In this document: one piece after another, positions 27,407 to 35,696 of the stretch
Position numbering within the stretch: position 1 is the first letter of the stretch
Layout of the letters: every line of letters starts with the position of its first letter
Source: a candidate division CSSED10-310 bacterium
GTDB lineage: Bacteria > CSSED10-310 > JAFGJC01
Reading direction: 5' to 3'
NCBI GenBank assembly: GCA_016927905.1
Contig: JAFGLW010000005.1
Span: 1 to 38,998 of the forward strand
Length of the DNA stretch: 38,998 nt
Position numbers and translations under genes: made by a program
The notes under the pieces: model-generated
The model's database searches: none
What the model was told of the DNA's origin: nothing
The model's input: only the letters and a program-made list of their open reading frames with translations

Positions 27407-29094
27407 TCGATTTCGTACAGCATGACCGCCGATTCATTCAGATGTTCAAAAGTGCCGATATATTTCAATGGAATATCCCGGTAGCATGATGTTTCGAGCG
27501 GCTTGGATACCACCAGGAAATGCCGGTTGCCGCCGAATGTTTTGAGATATCTGATCGCACTGCACATGTCCAGTGATACAAACATCTTGGAATTCGGCAG
27601 AAAATACCTCAAATGATCGTTCAGCGGTACAAAACGACGCTGGACATCGGGATCGAAATGCAGCCTGAGGGTTTCCGTCTCCGGATATCGGTCAATCAGC
27701 TGTTTTCGAGCCCAGTATGCGAAATGGCATATTCTTCCGCCATGAGGATTCAAAACGGCCGAATCGGTATTGTAGTGGTATCCAGTTCCCAGAAGAAACA
27801 GGAAAATGATCAGCAACAGTACAAAGCTTCTCTTGAATTCAAACCGGACGTGACGGGCCATGTGAAGAATCATCAGAGAGACCACGGGCAGGATGACGGT
27901 CAGTCTGAGCAATCGGAAATGAACCTGATAACTGGTGTACCCTTTCGCCAGGATCGCGAAAAATATGGTGGCAACACACCATAATCCCACCATCATGAAT
28001 TCCCAACCGAAAGCCAGACTCAATGCGGCGAATATCGCCAGGGGGATCAAGGGTATTACAACCGGACTCATCACCGGATTGACCTTGACGGGATAAAAGA
28101 CATGCCGGGCTGCAAGCAGAAGATCTTTTCCGAAAGTCAGCCAGTCAACCGGTTGTTTCCCGAAAAGCCGGACATCACCGCGAAATTGAAACGAAACAGC
28201 CAGGCTGGCCAGGGTCGACAGAAAAACAGCCAGCATTAAATACTTCTGCTTCCGCGTAAACCCCGAATATTTCATATAGTTCAGGATGACGACCGCCCAG
28301 AGTCCGTAGACCGCCAGTCCGGAAGGATAGACATGAATCAGATACAACCCGGTGAATCCAGCCAGTGCAATCATTTCATAAGTCCGGTCTCCGCTCTGAA
28401 TGCACAGAAACAAACCGCAGGCGATCAGCGCAAATTCAAACGGAAACAACGCTTGCTCGAAATGAAACAACATGACATTCACATAATAAAAATGCAGAAA
28501 ACACACCAGGACGATTGCGGTGATCAGATCCGCGTTCTTGAACCGTTCCGACAGATTCCGTTGGACGGATGCGGCAAAGATTACGATACCCAGGATGAAA
28601 TAGATGCAGCCGCCCAGGTTGATCGCCAGGGGTGTCCTGCCCATGAGAAATGTCGGGAGTGTCGGTATCAGGAATTGACGCGCCGGATAGCCGACCAAAA
28701 AGCAGGTCCTGTGAAACCCCCAGTCTCTCGAATCGGTGAAATGCTGCAGCATGCATCCGATCTGCTGGGTAGTTTCATGCCAGACTCTGCCCGGATCGGC
28801 GGCTTCAATCAAAGTCCATGCCAGAAGTATCACCAGAGTCAAAAGCGTGAACACCCGCTTTTGCCGCCGGACTTGTGCCAGCAGATATCCCGTCGACCGG
28901 AGCATGAATATGAAGATGAATCCGAATGAAATACCCCACAGAATCATCCCGGCTTTCCCAGCGGCTGGAATCAAATATTCAAGCCCTTCAGACAGAATGA
29001 TACCGAAAAATACGGTCAGCATCAGCAGGCTATAGACGGAGATTCCGGTCTTTTTTTTGCGGGATTGCTCGCATACCGGTTGATCAACAGGCAT
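27400..29094 (-). CDS. Polytopic membrane protein, possible GT-C-type glycosyltransferase
   Basis: This is a 564-residue inner-membrane protein with about ten to twelve hydrophobic segments up to residue 445 and a soluble C-terminal domain of about 120 residues. The first large loop after the third or fourth helix contains Asp and Glu residues (EAADPGRVWHE, DSRDWGFHR). Then comes a run like TLPTFLMGRTPLAINLGG, reminiscent of GT-C enzymes that use polyprenyl-phosphate sugars. The exact catalytic Asp cannot be assigned, so the GT-C idea is inference. GAGAGGA lies five bases before the ATG. It is divergent from the C25 peptidase gene, with 148 bases between them. Confidence 0.7.
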   Translation of the reverse strand: MPVDQPVCEQSRKKKTGISVYSLLMLTVFFGIILSEGLEYLIPAAGKAGMILWGISFGFIFIFMLRSTGYLLAQVRRQKRVFTLLTLVILLAWTLIEAADPGRVWHETTQQIGCMLQHFTDSRDWGFHRTCFLVGYPARQFLIPTLPTFLMGRTPLAINLGGCIYFILGIVIFAASVQRNLSERFKNADLITAIVLVCFLHFYYVNVMLFHFEQALFPFEFALIACGLFLCIQSGDRTYEMIALAGFTGLYLIHVYPSGLAVYGLWAVVILNYMKYSGFTRKQKYLMLAVFLSTLASLAVSFQFRGDVRLFGKQPVDWLTFGKDLLLAARHVFYPVKVNPVMSPVVIPLIPLAIFAALSLAFGWEFMMVGLWCVATIFFAILAKGYTSYQVHFRLLRLTVILPVVSLMILHMARHVRFEFKRSFVLLLIIFLFLLGTGYHYNTDSAVLNPHGGRICHFAYWARKQLIDRYPETETLRLHFDPDVQRRFVPLNDHLRYFLPNSKMFVSLDMCSAIRYLKTFGGNRHFLVVSKPLETSCYRDIPLKYIGTFEHLNESAVMLYEIDQ

Positions 29095-29181
29095 ATGGAT
29101 CCTCTCGGGTTGTTCTGCCTGACATTACAGGATTGGGAGTCTTGATTCAATCATGTGAAATTCTTCGTTTCAGTGGATTTT

Positions 29182-29197
29182 TGGCAGTGATATTGCT
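29182..29197 (+). promoter_or_regulatory. Sigma-54 (-24/-12) promoter of the C25 peptidase gene
   Basis: TGGCAG-N5-TTGCT matches the sigma-54 consensus TGGCAC-N5-TTGCW with one mismatch. The invariant GG (29183-29184) and GC (29195-29196) are at the required spacing. The expected start near 29208 gives a leader of about 35 bases that contains the GAAGGAGG before ATG 29243. An NtrC-type activator is encoded at 22675-24045. Confidence 0.55.
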
Positions 29198-29242
29198 TTG
29201 AATCGGAACTTGAGATATTGCTTCGGATTGAAGGAGGACGGC

Positions 29243-32200
29243 ATGAACTGGAAGATCGGAAAAATCTGTACATTCACAATCGCTGGCTGCTTACTGTCAC
29301 TGACACCGGCTATGGCACTGACGGTGACGGAGTCCATCTGTTTCGATGACTTTGAAATCGTCAAAACGGAATCCGGAATATCGATTCGGATCGAAGGGAT
29401 GGGCGCACTCAACATTCCCGGTAAACCCAAACTGCCATCACGGATCTATGCATTTGCAATTCCACCTGGTGCAACAGTGAAATCGGTAAGGGTTGACGGC
29501 TCAAATCCCTATGTTCTGCCGGGATCCCATCACGTGGCTCCGGTAACATTGAGACGCGTTATTAGCGGGGAGAAACCGGAACACTACCAGAGACTCTTGA
29601 ATGAGTATCAGTCGAATTTATATGGCGTTTACAAAGCGGACCGGTTCTATCCTGCACGGATCGGGGAGTTCATCAGGCAATCAGGTCTTCGCAGATACAA
29701 CATCGCAGACATCCGGATTTCTCCCGTCCAATACAATCCGGTTTCCGGAACCCTGGTTATCCACCGGAATATTGAGATCCGGATCGATGTCGAATTTCCG
29801 GCCGGTCAGAAACAGAAACCGGAATGGACGGATCGTCCGACGGCCCGGGAAAAACTGGCCAGGGAAATGATATGGAACTATCGGGAAGCCCAGAGCTGGT
29901 ACCCGGCACCTGAAACATCCCGGGACGGACACCAGACGGTGATAATTACCACCGAGGATCTGACCGGTTCGGTCGTTCCTCTGATTGAGTGGGAACAGAT
30001 AAAGGGGTCGAACCCGGAAGTCGTGACCGTGGAGTGGATCGACCAGATTTATACAGGCGTGGATCTGGCACAAAAAATGAGGAATTTTCTGATAGAGAAA
30101 TATCCGACGGAACAATGGGGGATCGAGGAGGTCCTGCTTGCCGGTCACCACACAGACGTTCCAATGCGTGAAGCCGCGTCGAGTATCGGATACGGGAACC
30201 CGCTGACTGATTTCTACTTCGCGGAGTTGTCGCTGCCCGACGAGCAATCCTGGGACAGCGATCAGGATGGACAGTACTGTGATCCCCAGGATGCCATGGA
30301 CTATTATTCCGAGGTGAACGTCGGGCGGATCCCATGGAGCGATCCCGATACGCTTGAAAGCATCTGCCGGAAATCGGTTCTGTTCGAGCAGAACGACGAT
30401 CCGGAATTCAAGAAGAATATCCTTCTCCTGGGCGCGTTTTTCTGGGAGAACACCGACAACGCGGTGCTCATGGAAGCGAAGGTGGACCAGACCTGGATGG
30501 CCGACTGGACCCTGACGAGGATGTACGAGAAAAACTCTGAAATCTATTCCGATTACGACTGCGACTACGAACTCCTCAGAGCAAATGTTCAGGATATCTG
30601 GTCGAATGGGATGTATTCGTTCGTCAACTGGGCGGGGCACGGCAGCCCGACTTCCAGCCACATCATGGGTATCGGTTCCCCGGCGTTCATTACCGGCGGC
30701 GATGCAAGCCTTCTCAATGACGATTACCCGGCCATCATTTTCGCAGATGCGTGCAGTAATTCCGACACCGATACGACGAACATCGGAATGTCCATGCTTA
30801 AACAGGGAGGAGTGGGTTTCGTGGGAGCGACCAAGGTGGCTTACGGAGCCAGTGGCTGGGAATCGCCCGACGACGGATCCAGCCAGTCCCTGGATTATTA
30901 TTTCACAACCGGTGTCACATCCGCCGAATATTCCCAGGGCGCTGCACACCAGAGAGGTCTGATGCTGCAGTACCAGAACGAAGGCTGGTACGACGACCGG
31001 TACGAGATGACCGAGTGGAACATCTGGGGGCATCCGAGTCTGGGAATGGCGCCAGTCCTGTCTTCCAGGGGCGCAATCGTTCTCGACCGATCGCTCTACG
31101 GCCCCCAACTGGATTTGACGGCAACAGTGCGGGATCTGGATCTGAACACAAATCCTGAAACCGTTGAAATCATCACCGTGACGGTGTCTACTGCCGGTGG
31201 AGATCTGGAAACAATGGTCCTGACCGAAACAGCCGCTGACACATCCATTTTCAACGGCATGATAACCCTAGAAGATAATGCAGTCACTACAGGCAACGGA
31301 ATCCTGGAAATCTCTCACAGCGAAACCATCACCGCAGTGTATATCGATGCGGACGACGGATACGGCGGTACCAATGTCGAGGTGACCGATACTGCTCGGA
31401 CTGATTGCGTCGGACCGGTCATTTCAGGGGTTCGGGTGTCTGTTGTATCCGACTGGGAGATGACGGTTTCCTGGGAAACGGATGAGGAAGCCGATACGCA
31501 GCTCTTCTACGGTGAGATCGATCCGGATCAGACCGCAAAGGTTGACGGTCTGTCGCTTCATCATCAATTGAAGGTGAATGATCTGAATCCCTGCACGGAA
31601 TATGTCTTCTTCGTCGCATCCAAAGATGCTGCAGGTAACCAGACGATCGAAGATAACTCCGGCCTGTATTTCACTGCCCGAACACAGGAGCGGTTCGTTA
31701 TCATGGAAGCCGACATGTCGACGGAGCCCCAGTGGACGATATCCGGCGGCGAATGGGCCTACGGTCAACCCACCGGCGGGGGCGGACAACATGGGTATCC
31801 CGACCCGACCGAAGGTCATACCGGGCTCAATGTCATCGGTTACAACCTGGGCGGCGACTACCCGAACAACATGGCACGATACATGATCAGCACCCAGTCC
31901 TTCGATTGCGCCACTTCACCGAACGTGTTCCTTTCATTCTGGAGATGGCTGGGTGTTGAATCCAGCCGGTACGATGATGCTTCGATCGAAATCTCCGTCA
32001 ACGCCGAGGATTGGAGTGTTTTGTGGAAGAATCCGGCCAAGGAGCTGGCGGACGATCAATGGACCTACATTGAATATGATATTTCCGAACATGCCGCATA
32101 CCATGACAGCGTGGTCCTGAGGTGGGTCATCGGCCCGACCGACGAAGGGTGGAGATACTGCGGCTGGAACATCGACGATGTGATGATCCGCAGCATCTGG

Positions 32201-32617
32201 CCATGCGGTGAACCGACTCCCACGCCGCCCCCCACACCGACACCCAGCCCGCCCGCCGGAAGCGGAATGATCCTGGTACTGGACGATACCCGCTTGACCG
32301 CCGGTGACCGGTTCCATCTTCACTGTATTATCACCAATCCCCAACCGGATCCGCTGAACGTTGACTTGTTCATCATTCTGGATGTGTACGGGCAGTTCTG
32401 GTGCTGGCCGTCCTGGCAGCCCATTGAAACGGGTCTGGACGGGATGATGAACGTGCCGCTTGAGGGGTATGCCGTCGAAACGGAAACGGTGCTGGATTTC
32501 ACCTGGCCGCAGGTGGGCGGTTCGGCGGACGGCCTGATGTTCTACGGGCTGTGCTGCCGGGCGTCGAGTTTCGATTTCGTTGGAGATCTCCAGATCGTCC
32601 CCTGGTCTTATTATTAA
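29243..32617 (+). CDS. Exported gingipain-like cysteine peptidase (family C25), multidomain
   Basis: This is a secreted 1124-residue protein. Its signal peptide is MNWKIGKICTFTIAGCLLSLTPAMA. A propeptide-like region at about 26-225 is followed by a C25 peptidase domain at about 225-600. The catalytic His is in WAGHGS (His466) and the Cys in FADACSNSD (Cys504), as in gingipains. Then come an Ig-like region, a fibronectin-III-like domain (PVISGVRVSV to FTART), a jelly-roll/MAM-like domain and a linker of TPPPTPTP type. The last part, about 1006-1124, is the domain shared with two other exported proteins here. ATG 29243 is chosen because GAAGGAGG precedes it and a signal peptide follows; an upstream ATG at 29198 has neither. 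A sigma-54 promoter lies directly upstream. Confidence 0.88.
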   Translation: MNWKIGKICTFTIAGCLLSLTPAMALTVTESICFDDFEIVKTESGISIRIEGMGALNIPGKPKLPSRIYAFAIPPGATVKSVRVDGSNPYVLPGSHHVAPVTLRRVISGEKPEHYQRLLNEYQSNLYGVYKADRFYPARIGEFIRQSGLRRYNIADIRISPVQYNPVSGTLVIHRNIEIRIDVEFPAGQKQKPEWTDRPTAREKLAREMIWNYREAQSWYPAPETSRDGHQTVIITTEDLTGSVVPLIEWEQIKGSNPEVVTVEWIDQIYTGVDLAQKMRNFLIEKYPTEQWGIEEVLLAGHHTDVPMREAASSIGYGNPLTDFYFAELSLPDEQSWDSDQDGQYCDPQDAMDYYSEVNVGRIPWSDPDTLESICRKSVLFEQNDDPEFKKNILLLGAFFWENTDNAVLMEAKVDQTWMADWTLTRMYEKNSEIYSDYDCDYELLRANVQDIWSNGMYSFVNWAGHGSPTSSHIMGIGSPAFITGGDASLLNDDYPAIIFADACSNSDTDTTNIGMSMLKQGGVGFVGATKVAYGASGWESPDDGSSQSLDYYFTTGVTSAEYSQGAAHQRGLMLQYQNEGWYDDRYEMTEWNIWGHPSLGMAPVLSSRGAIVLDRSLYGPQLDLTATVRDLDLNTNPETVEIITVTVSTAGGDLETMVLTETAADTSIFNGMITLEDNAVTTGNGILEISHSETITAVYIDADDGYGGTNVEVTDTARTDCVGPVISGVRVSVVSDWEMTVSWETDEEADTQLFYGEIDPDQTAKVDGLSLHHQLKVNDLNPCTEYVFFVASKDAAGNQTIEDNSGLYFTARTQERFVIMEADMSTEPQWTISGGEWAYGQPTGGGGQHGYPDPTEGHTGLNVIGYNLGGDYPNNMARYMISTQSFDCATSPNVFLSFWRWLGVESSRYDDASIEISVNAEDWSVLWKNPAKELADDQWTYIEYDISEHAAYHDSVVLRWVIGPTDEGWRYCGWNIDDVMIRSIWPCGEPTPTPPPTPTPSPPAGSGMILVLDDTRLTAGDRFHLHCIITNPQPDPLNVDLFIILDVYGQFWCWPSWQPIETGLDGMMNVPLEGYAVETETVLDFTWPQVGGSADGLMFYGLCCRASSFDFVGDLQIVPWSYY
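32248..32607 (+). repeat. Direct repeat copy A: DNA encoding the C-terminal domain of the C25 peptidase
   Basis: This 360-bp segment is repeated, nearly identical, at 35205-35471. The two align base for base except for scattered substitutions and one 93-bp block (from 32355) that is missing in the second copy. The block is bounded here by TGAACGT at 32355-32361 and 32448-32454. Copy A is the intact version. Confidence 0.85.
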
Positions 32618-32749
32618 ATTCTACAGAATTCTGTTGGATAAGAACTTGGCTGTTAACATCCAAATCAGCGGAAGCTGAAATACATCCGGAAATCAGGCTA
32701 TAAAGAAGCGGGCAACGCGTCAAAATACATTGTCAGAGGATTTGCAAGA

Positions 32750-32767
32750 GTCAAGAGCAGACTTGAC
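32750..32767. repeat. REP-like hairpin
   Basis: GTCAAG (32750-32755), a 6-base loop and CTTGAC (32762-32767) form a perfect stem, followed by CCCC. It sits in the 229-base gap between the C25 peptidase and propeller genes. The gap also holds a 12-bp palindrome, ACAGAATTCTGT, at 32623-32634. Similar AGTCAAGAGCAGACTTGACCC words are dispersed repeats in some environmental genomes, as far as I recall. The hairpin lacks a T-run, so it is not a normal terminator. Confidence 0.4.
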
Positions 32768-32794
32768 CCCATTTCAATTAATCGTAATTTAGAA

Positions 32795-32823
32795 TTGACA
32801 AAACGTATTAATTTCGGTATATT
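32795..32823 (+). promoter_or_regulatory. Near-consensus sigma-70 promoter of the propeller genes
   Basis: TTGACA (32795-32800, six of six), a 17-base spacer and TATATT (32818-32823, five of six). The predicted start near 32830 places the AAGGAGG (32831-32837) almost at the 5' end of the message, so the leader is only about 17 bases. It is among the strongest promoters in the window. Confidence 0.65.
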
Positions 32824-32846
32824 AATACCAAAGGAGGCGAGAAGTC

Positions 32847-33449
32847 ATGTGCCGAGCAATATTGGTCTTTGTCGGCAGTTTTTTGTTCTGCTGCTTGGCG
32901 GTAATAGGGCCGGGAACGGAAGCCGGCTGGTCCGATATTTGCCAACCGATGGGCAGTGTGTTTTACGATGTATTCGCCATCGACTGGGACTGCGTTTATG
33001 CCGCCGGTTCCAAAGGCGCGGTCATCCACTGGGACGGTGTTGAATGGAACATTTCCGAATACTGGACCGATGCAGTCCTGCAACATATCTGGGGCGCATC
33101 GGCGGCGGAAATCGCGGTGTCCGGAACAGAAAATGGAACAAACGAGGTGCATGTCTGGGACGGAGCCGCATGGTCTCAAATTCCGGAGAATCCCGGCGGA
33201 GGCGGTTTGAACGGTATCTGGTGTTCATCCCTGCAAAATATTTTCGTGGCGGGCGGTTACAGCGGCGGCAGTCCGTCCAATCCCTACACCGTCGGATACA
33301 TCTATCGCTGGGACGGTTCGGCGTGGTCGCACTATTCGAGAAACGAAACCATGATGCGGGGTCTGCATTTTTTCGGTTGCATGATCGATCCGGAAACCGG
33401 CGATCTGATCGGTGACATGGCGGTGAAATCATGGGGTTACAGGTTGTGA
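32847..33449 (+). CDS. Short exported propeller-like protein with W-D-G repeats
   Basis: This 200-residue protein has a signal peptide (hydrophobic core ILVFVGSFLFCCLAVIG, cleavage near GTEA). About three repeats of 45-55 residues follow, each with an IWG/IWC or VFAID block, a G-G/T-I/V core and an ending HWDGVEW, VWDGAAW or RWDGSAW. Such WDG-W repeats are common in secreted beta-propellers of environmental bacteria. Three blades are too few to close a propeller, so it may be truncated, a fragment or a dimer-forming version. AAGGAGG lies 9 bases before the ATG. The stop overlaps the start region of the next gene, so they form an operon. Confidence 0.75.
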   Translation: MCRAILVFVGSFLFCCLAVIGPGTEAGWSDICQPMGSVFYDVFAIDWDCVYAAGSKGAVIHWDGVEWNISEYWTDAVLQHIWGASAAEIAVSGTENGTNEVHVWDGAAWSQIPENPGGGGLNGIWCSSLQNIFVAGGYSGGSPSNPYTVGYIYRWDGSAWSHYSRNETMMRGLHFFGCMIDPETGDLIGDMAVKSWGYRL

Positions 33450-35194
33450 CGGGATTCCGCGATCCAAAGTGTTACACGCGTTCGATAATCCTTTTGTTAC
33501 TGTTCGGGAACGCATCGGGCTTCGGTCTTTTTATGAATGCGACCCAAGCTGTTCCCGAAACATTCCAGCCGGCATCCATCCCGGATTGCACGGAGACGGG
33601 CGTCACGATCCGGATGCCGTCGAACCTGTACCATCCCGGCGATTCCTGTTTCTGCCGGGCGATCGTGTGCAATTCCAGCGATGATCCGATCGATGGATAT
33701 CCGCTTCTTGTCCTGCTCGAGGTGGCCGGCGAATACTTCTTTGCTCCCGGTTTCACCCGGGATCTCGATGCGTATTCATTGAGTTTCGCTCCCGGTACCA
33801 CATCGGTTGAAGTGATCCCCGAGTTCATCTGGCCGGACGGTGCCGGCTCCTTTTCAGGTGCCGTGTGGTACGGCGCGCTGACGAACCCGGAGATAACCGA
33901 GCTGGTCGGCAATTACGGGATGTTCCGGTTCGAATGGACCGATATGGCCGGATCGACCCACTATAAGGCGTACTGTGAACGCGGCATCGATCAGTGTACG
34001 ACCCTCTGCCGGACCCGGGACGGCATTTTGACCGCCGCCGGCAGGACATCCTGGTTGCAGGGTGATTATGATGCCCTGCTGGTCCGGTTCGACATGGACG
34101 GCAATATCCTCCGGTCTCAGATTTTCAGCGCGGACGGTGTGGACGAGTTCAAAGGGATCGACGCCACAATGGACGGCGGCTGGGTCTGCACGGGCATAAC
34201 TCAAACCGGCGGATCTCTCGGTATCCTCCTGGTCAAGTTCGATGCGTCGGGGAACGTCGAATGGGCGACGAAGACCGGTTCCGGGGAATTCGTATATGCC
34301 GAAGATGTCGTTCAAACCCGGAGCGGCGAGTACCGGGTTGCGGGATATGTCGACCCGGAAGGGAATTTCCGGATGGACGCTCTGCTGATGGAATTTGATG
34401 CCGGAGGATCTGTCGTCCGGGCCCGTCGGTTCGACGCAACCGATTTCGACCACTTCCAGCTCGTCACGGAGACTCCATCGGGAGATATTCTGTTGTTCGG
34501 TCATTCCGGTGGCCTGATGTCGACATTCGGAGTCCTTCAGAAATGCAACCCGGACGGGTCGGTCGCCTGGTGCCGGAAGACGAACACCTGGGGATCGGAT
34601 ATCCTGTGTGATTCGGGTGCCGAATTTGTGGTCGCGGGCAAATATCCCGGCAGGGCGGATTACAATGTCGGGCTCGCCTGGTTCGACATGAGCGGAAATG
34701 TTCTGAGATCGAGCGTCATCGGCACGGGCTATCACGACGGACTGAACTCGATCCGCCGGACGGCGGACGGGAACCTGCTGGGATCCGGGTATACCCATTC
34801 CTCGCAAGATGACAAGGTGATTCTTCTCGTGAAATATAATGACCAGGGATCCGTCCTCTGGAGCCGGGCCGTCGGACATGCCGACTGGGAGGAGGCATAC
34901 GGCGCTTTGGAAGACGCAACAGGAGCCATCGAACTCGTCGCAACCACAACGTTTTACGATTATTATGACGACCTGGTGATTATCCGGACGGATTCCGGCG
35001 GCGAGATCTACGACTGTTCGATCGACTATCCCTTTTCGCTGGACGTGCTGAACATCACCATAACCAGCGAGCCGTTCCAGATGGTCGAAGCGGATCTCCA
35101 GTGGGATTCGGTCAATGTCTCCTTAAACCAAATCGATCCCCAGTTCACCATGGAAATCCAGTGCCCGGAAACTTCCGCCACGCCGACCCCGTAA
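33431..35194 (+). CDS. Exported protein: shared unknown domain followed by a beta-propeller, interrupted by an apparent frameshift
   Basis: This 587-residue protein has a signal peptide with core SIILLLLFGNASGFGLFMN and likely cleavage at ATQA. Residues about 55-171 are the domain also found in the beta-helix and C25 proteins. From about 175 to 520 there are repeats of roughly 50 residues, each with a DGG/SGE/DGN turn, a VAG/LAAG-type strand and a DxxLVKFD-x-x-GN-V segment, forming a propeller of unknown ligand. The frame stops at TAA 35192 inside a Thr-Pro linker (SATPTP). In the next frame the linker continues into another copy of the shared domain, so the stop is probably due to one lost base in CCCC (35187-35190). 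GTG 33446, overlapping the previous stop as GTGA, is an alternative start. Confidence 0.75.
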   Translation: MGLQVVTGFRDPKCYTRSIILLLLFGNASGFGLFMNATQAVPETFQPASIPDCTETGVTIRMPSNLYHPGDSCFCRAIVCNSSDDPIDGYPLLVLLEVAGEYFFAPGFTRDLDAYSLSFAPGTTSVEVIPEFIWPDGAGSFSGAVWYGALTNPEITELVGNYGMFRFEWTDMAGSTHYKAYCERGIDQCTTLCRTRDGILTAAGRTSWLQGDYDALLVRFDMDGNILRSQIFSADGVDEFKGIDATMDGGWVCTGITQTGGSLGILLVKFDASGNVEWATKTGSGEFVYAEDVVQTRSGEYRVAGYVDPEGNFRMDALLMEFDAGGSVVRARRFDATDFDHFQLVTETPSGDILLFGHSGGLMSTFGVLQKCNPDGSVAWCRKTNTWGSDILCDSGAEFVVAGKYPGRADYNVGLAWFDMSGNVLRSSVIGTGYHDGLNSIRRTADGNLLGSGYTHSSQDDKVILLVKYNDQGSVLWSRAVGHADWEEAYGALEDATGAIELVATTTFYDYYDDLVIIRTDSGGEIYDCSIDYPFSLDVLNITITSEPFQMVEADLQWDSVNVSLNQIDPQFTMEIQCPETSATPTP

Positions 35195-35481
35195 CCGCAA
35201 CCCGCCCGCCCGCCGAAAGCGGAATGATCCCGGTACTGGACGATACCCGCTTGACCGCCGGTGACCGGTTCCATCTGCACTGTACCGTCAACAATCCCCA
35301 ACCGGATCTGCTGAACGTGCCGCTTGAGGGGTATGCCGTCGAAACGGAAACGGTGCTGGATTTCACCTGGCCGCAGGTGGGCGGATCGGCGGACGGTTTG
35401 ATGTTCTACGGGCTGTGCTGCCGGGCGTCGAGTTTCGATTTCGTTGGAGATCTCCAGATCGTCCCCTGGTCGTACCGATAG
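35195..35481 (+). pseudogene. Out-of-frame second copy of the shared C-terminal domain (repeat copy B)
   Basis: Bases 35205-35471 are a near-identical copy of 32248-32607, minus exactly 93 bp (31 codons). The junction reads CTGAACGTGCCG, that is, a single TGAACGT where copy A has two flanking the lost block. The open frame, ending at TAG 35479-35481, is shifted by one base relative to the upstream propeller gene. One extra C at 35187-35190 would join them into a protein of about 682 residues with a Thr-Pro linker. This is either the true 3' end of the propeller gene with a sequencing error or a genuine broken end. Confidence 0.65.
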
Positions 35482-35696
35482 CCGCCAGCAATCGATCAAC
35501 TGAATCTGTCATTCCGAGGAGCCCCGAATGGGCGACGAGGAATCTGCCGCCGGTGAATCCATTTGTACCGTCATACCAGCGCAGTGCCGGGTGAGGGTTC
35601 AGATGGAGAAATCAGCATCCGGACGGTGCAATCCATCAGAAAATCTGATACAAAATACGGAATTGGAAATCGTCAGGGTATCCGAGGGGATCGAAT
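35482..35696. other. Intergenic stretch with a short palindromic element and a hairpin
   Basis: No credible gene is seen. A 34-base element, 35510-35543, begins CATTCC and ends GGAAT, with an internal CATTC/GAATG pair. Similar TGTCATTCCGAG...GAGGAATCT elements are, to my recollection, dispersed in many environmental genomes. ATCAGA-AAA-TCTGAT (35635-35649) is a perfect short hairpin about 50 bases before the kinase start and may be an operator or transcript hairpin. No convincing promoter for the kinase gene was found. Confidence 0.4.

Noticed and set aside
29681..31108. 475-codon reverse-strand frame inside the C25 gene
   Set aside because: Antisense shadow of the peptidase domain; the forward frame carries signal peptide and catalytic motifs.
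33431..33449. Frameshift joining the short propeller to the next gene
   Set aside because: The second gene begins with its own complete signal peptide, so these are two proteins and not one broken gene.
33854..34879. 341-codon reverse-strand frame inside the propeller gene
   Set aside because: Antisense shadow with periodic composition caused by the propeller repeats on the forward strand.
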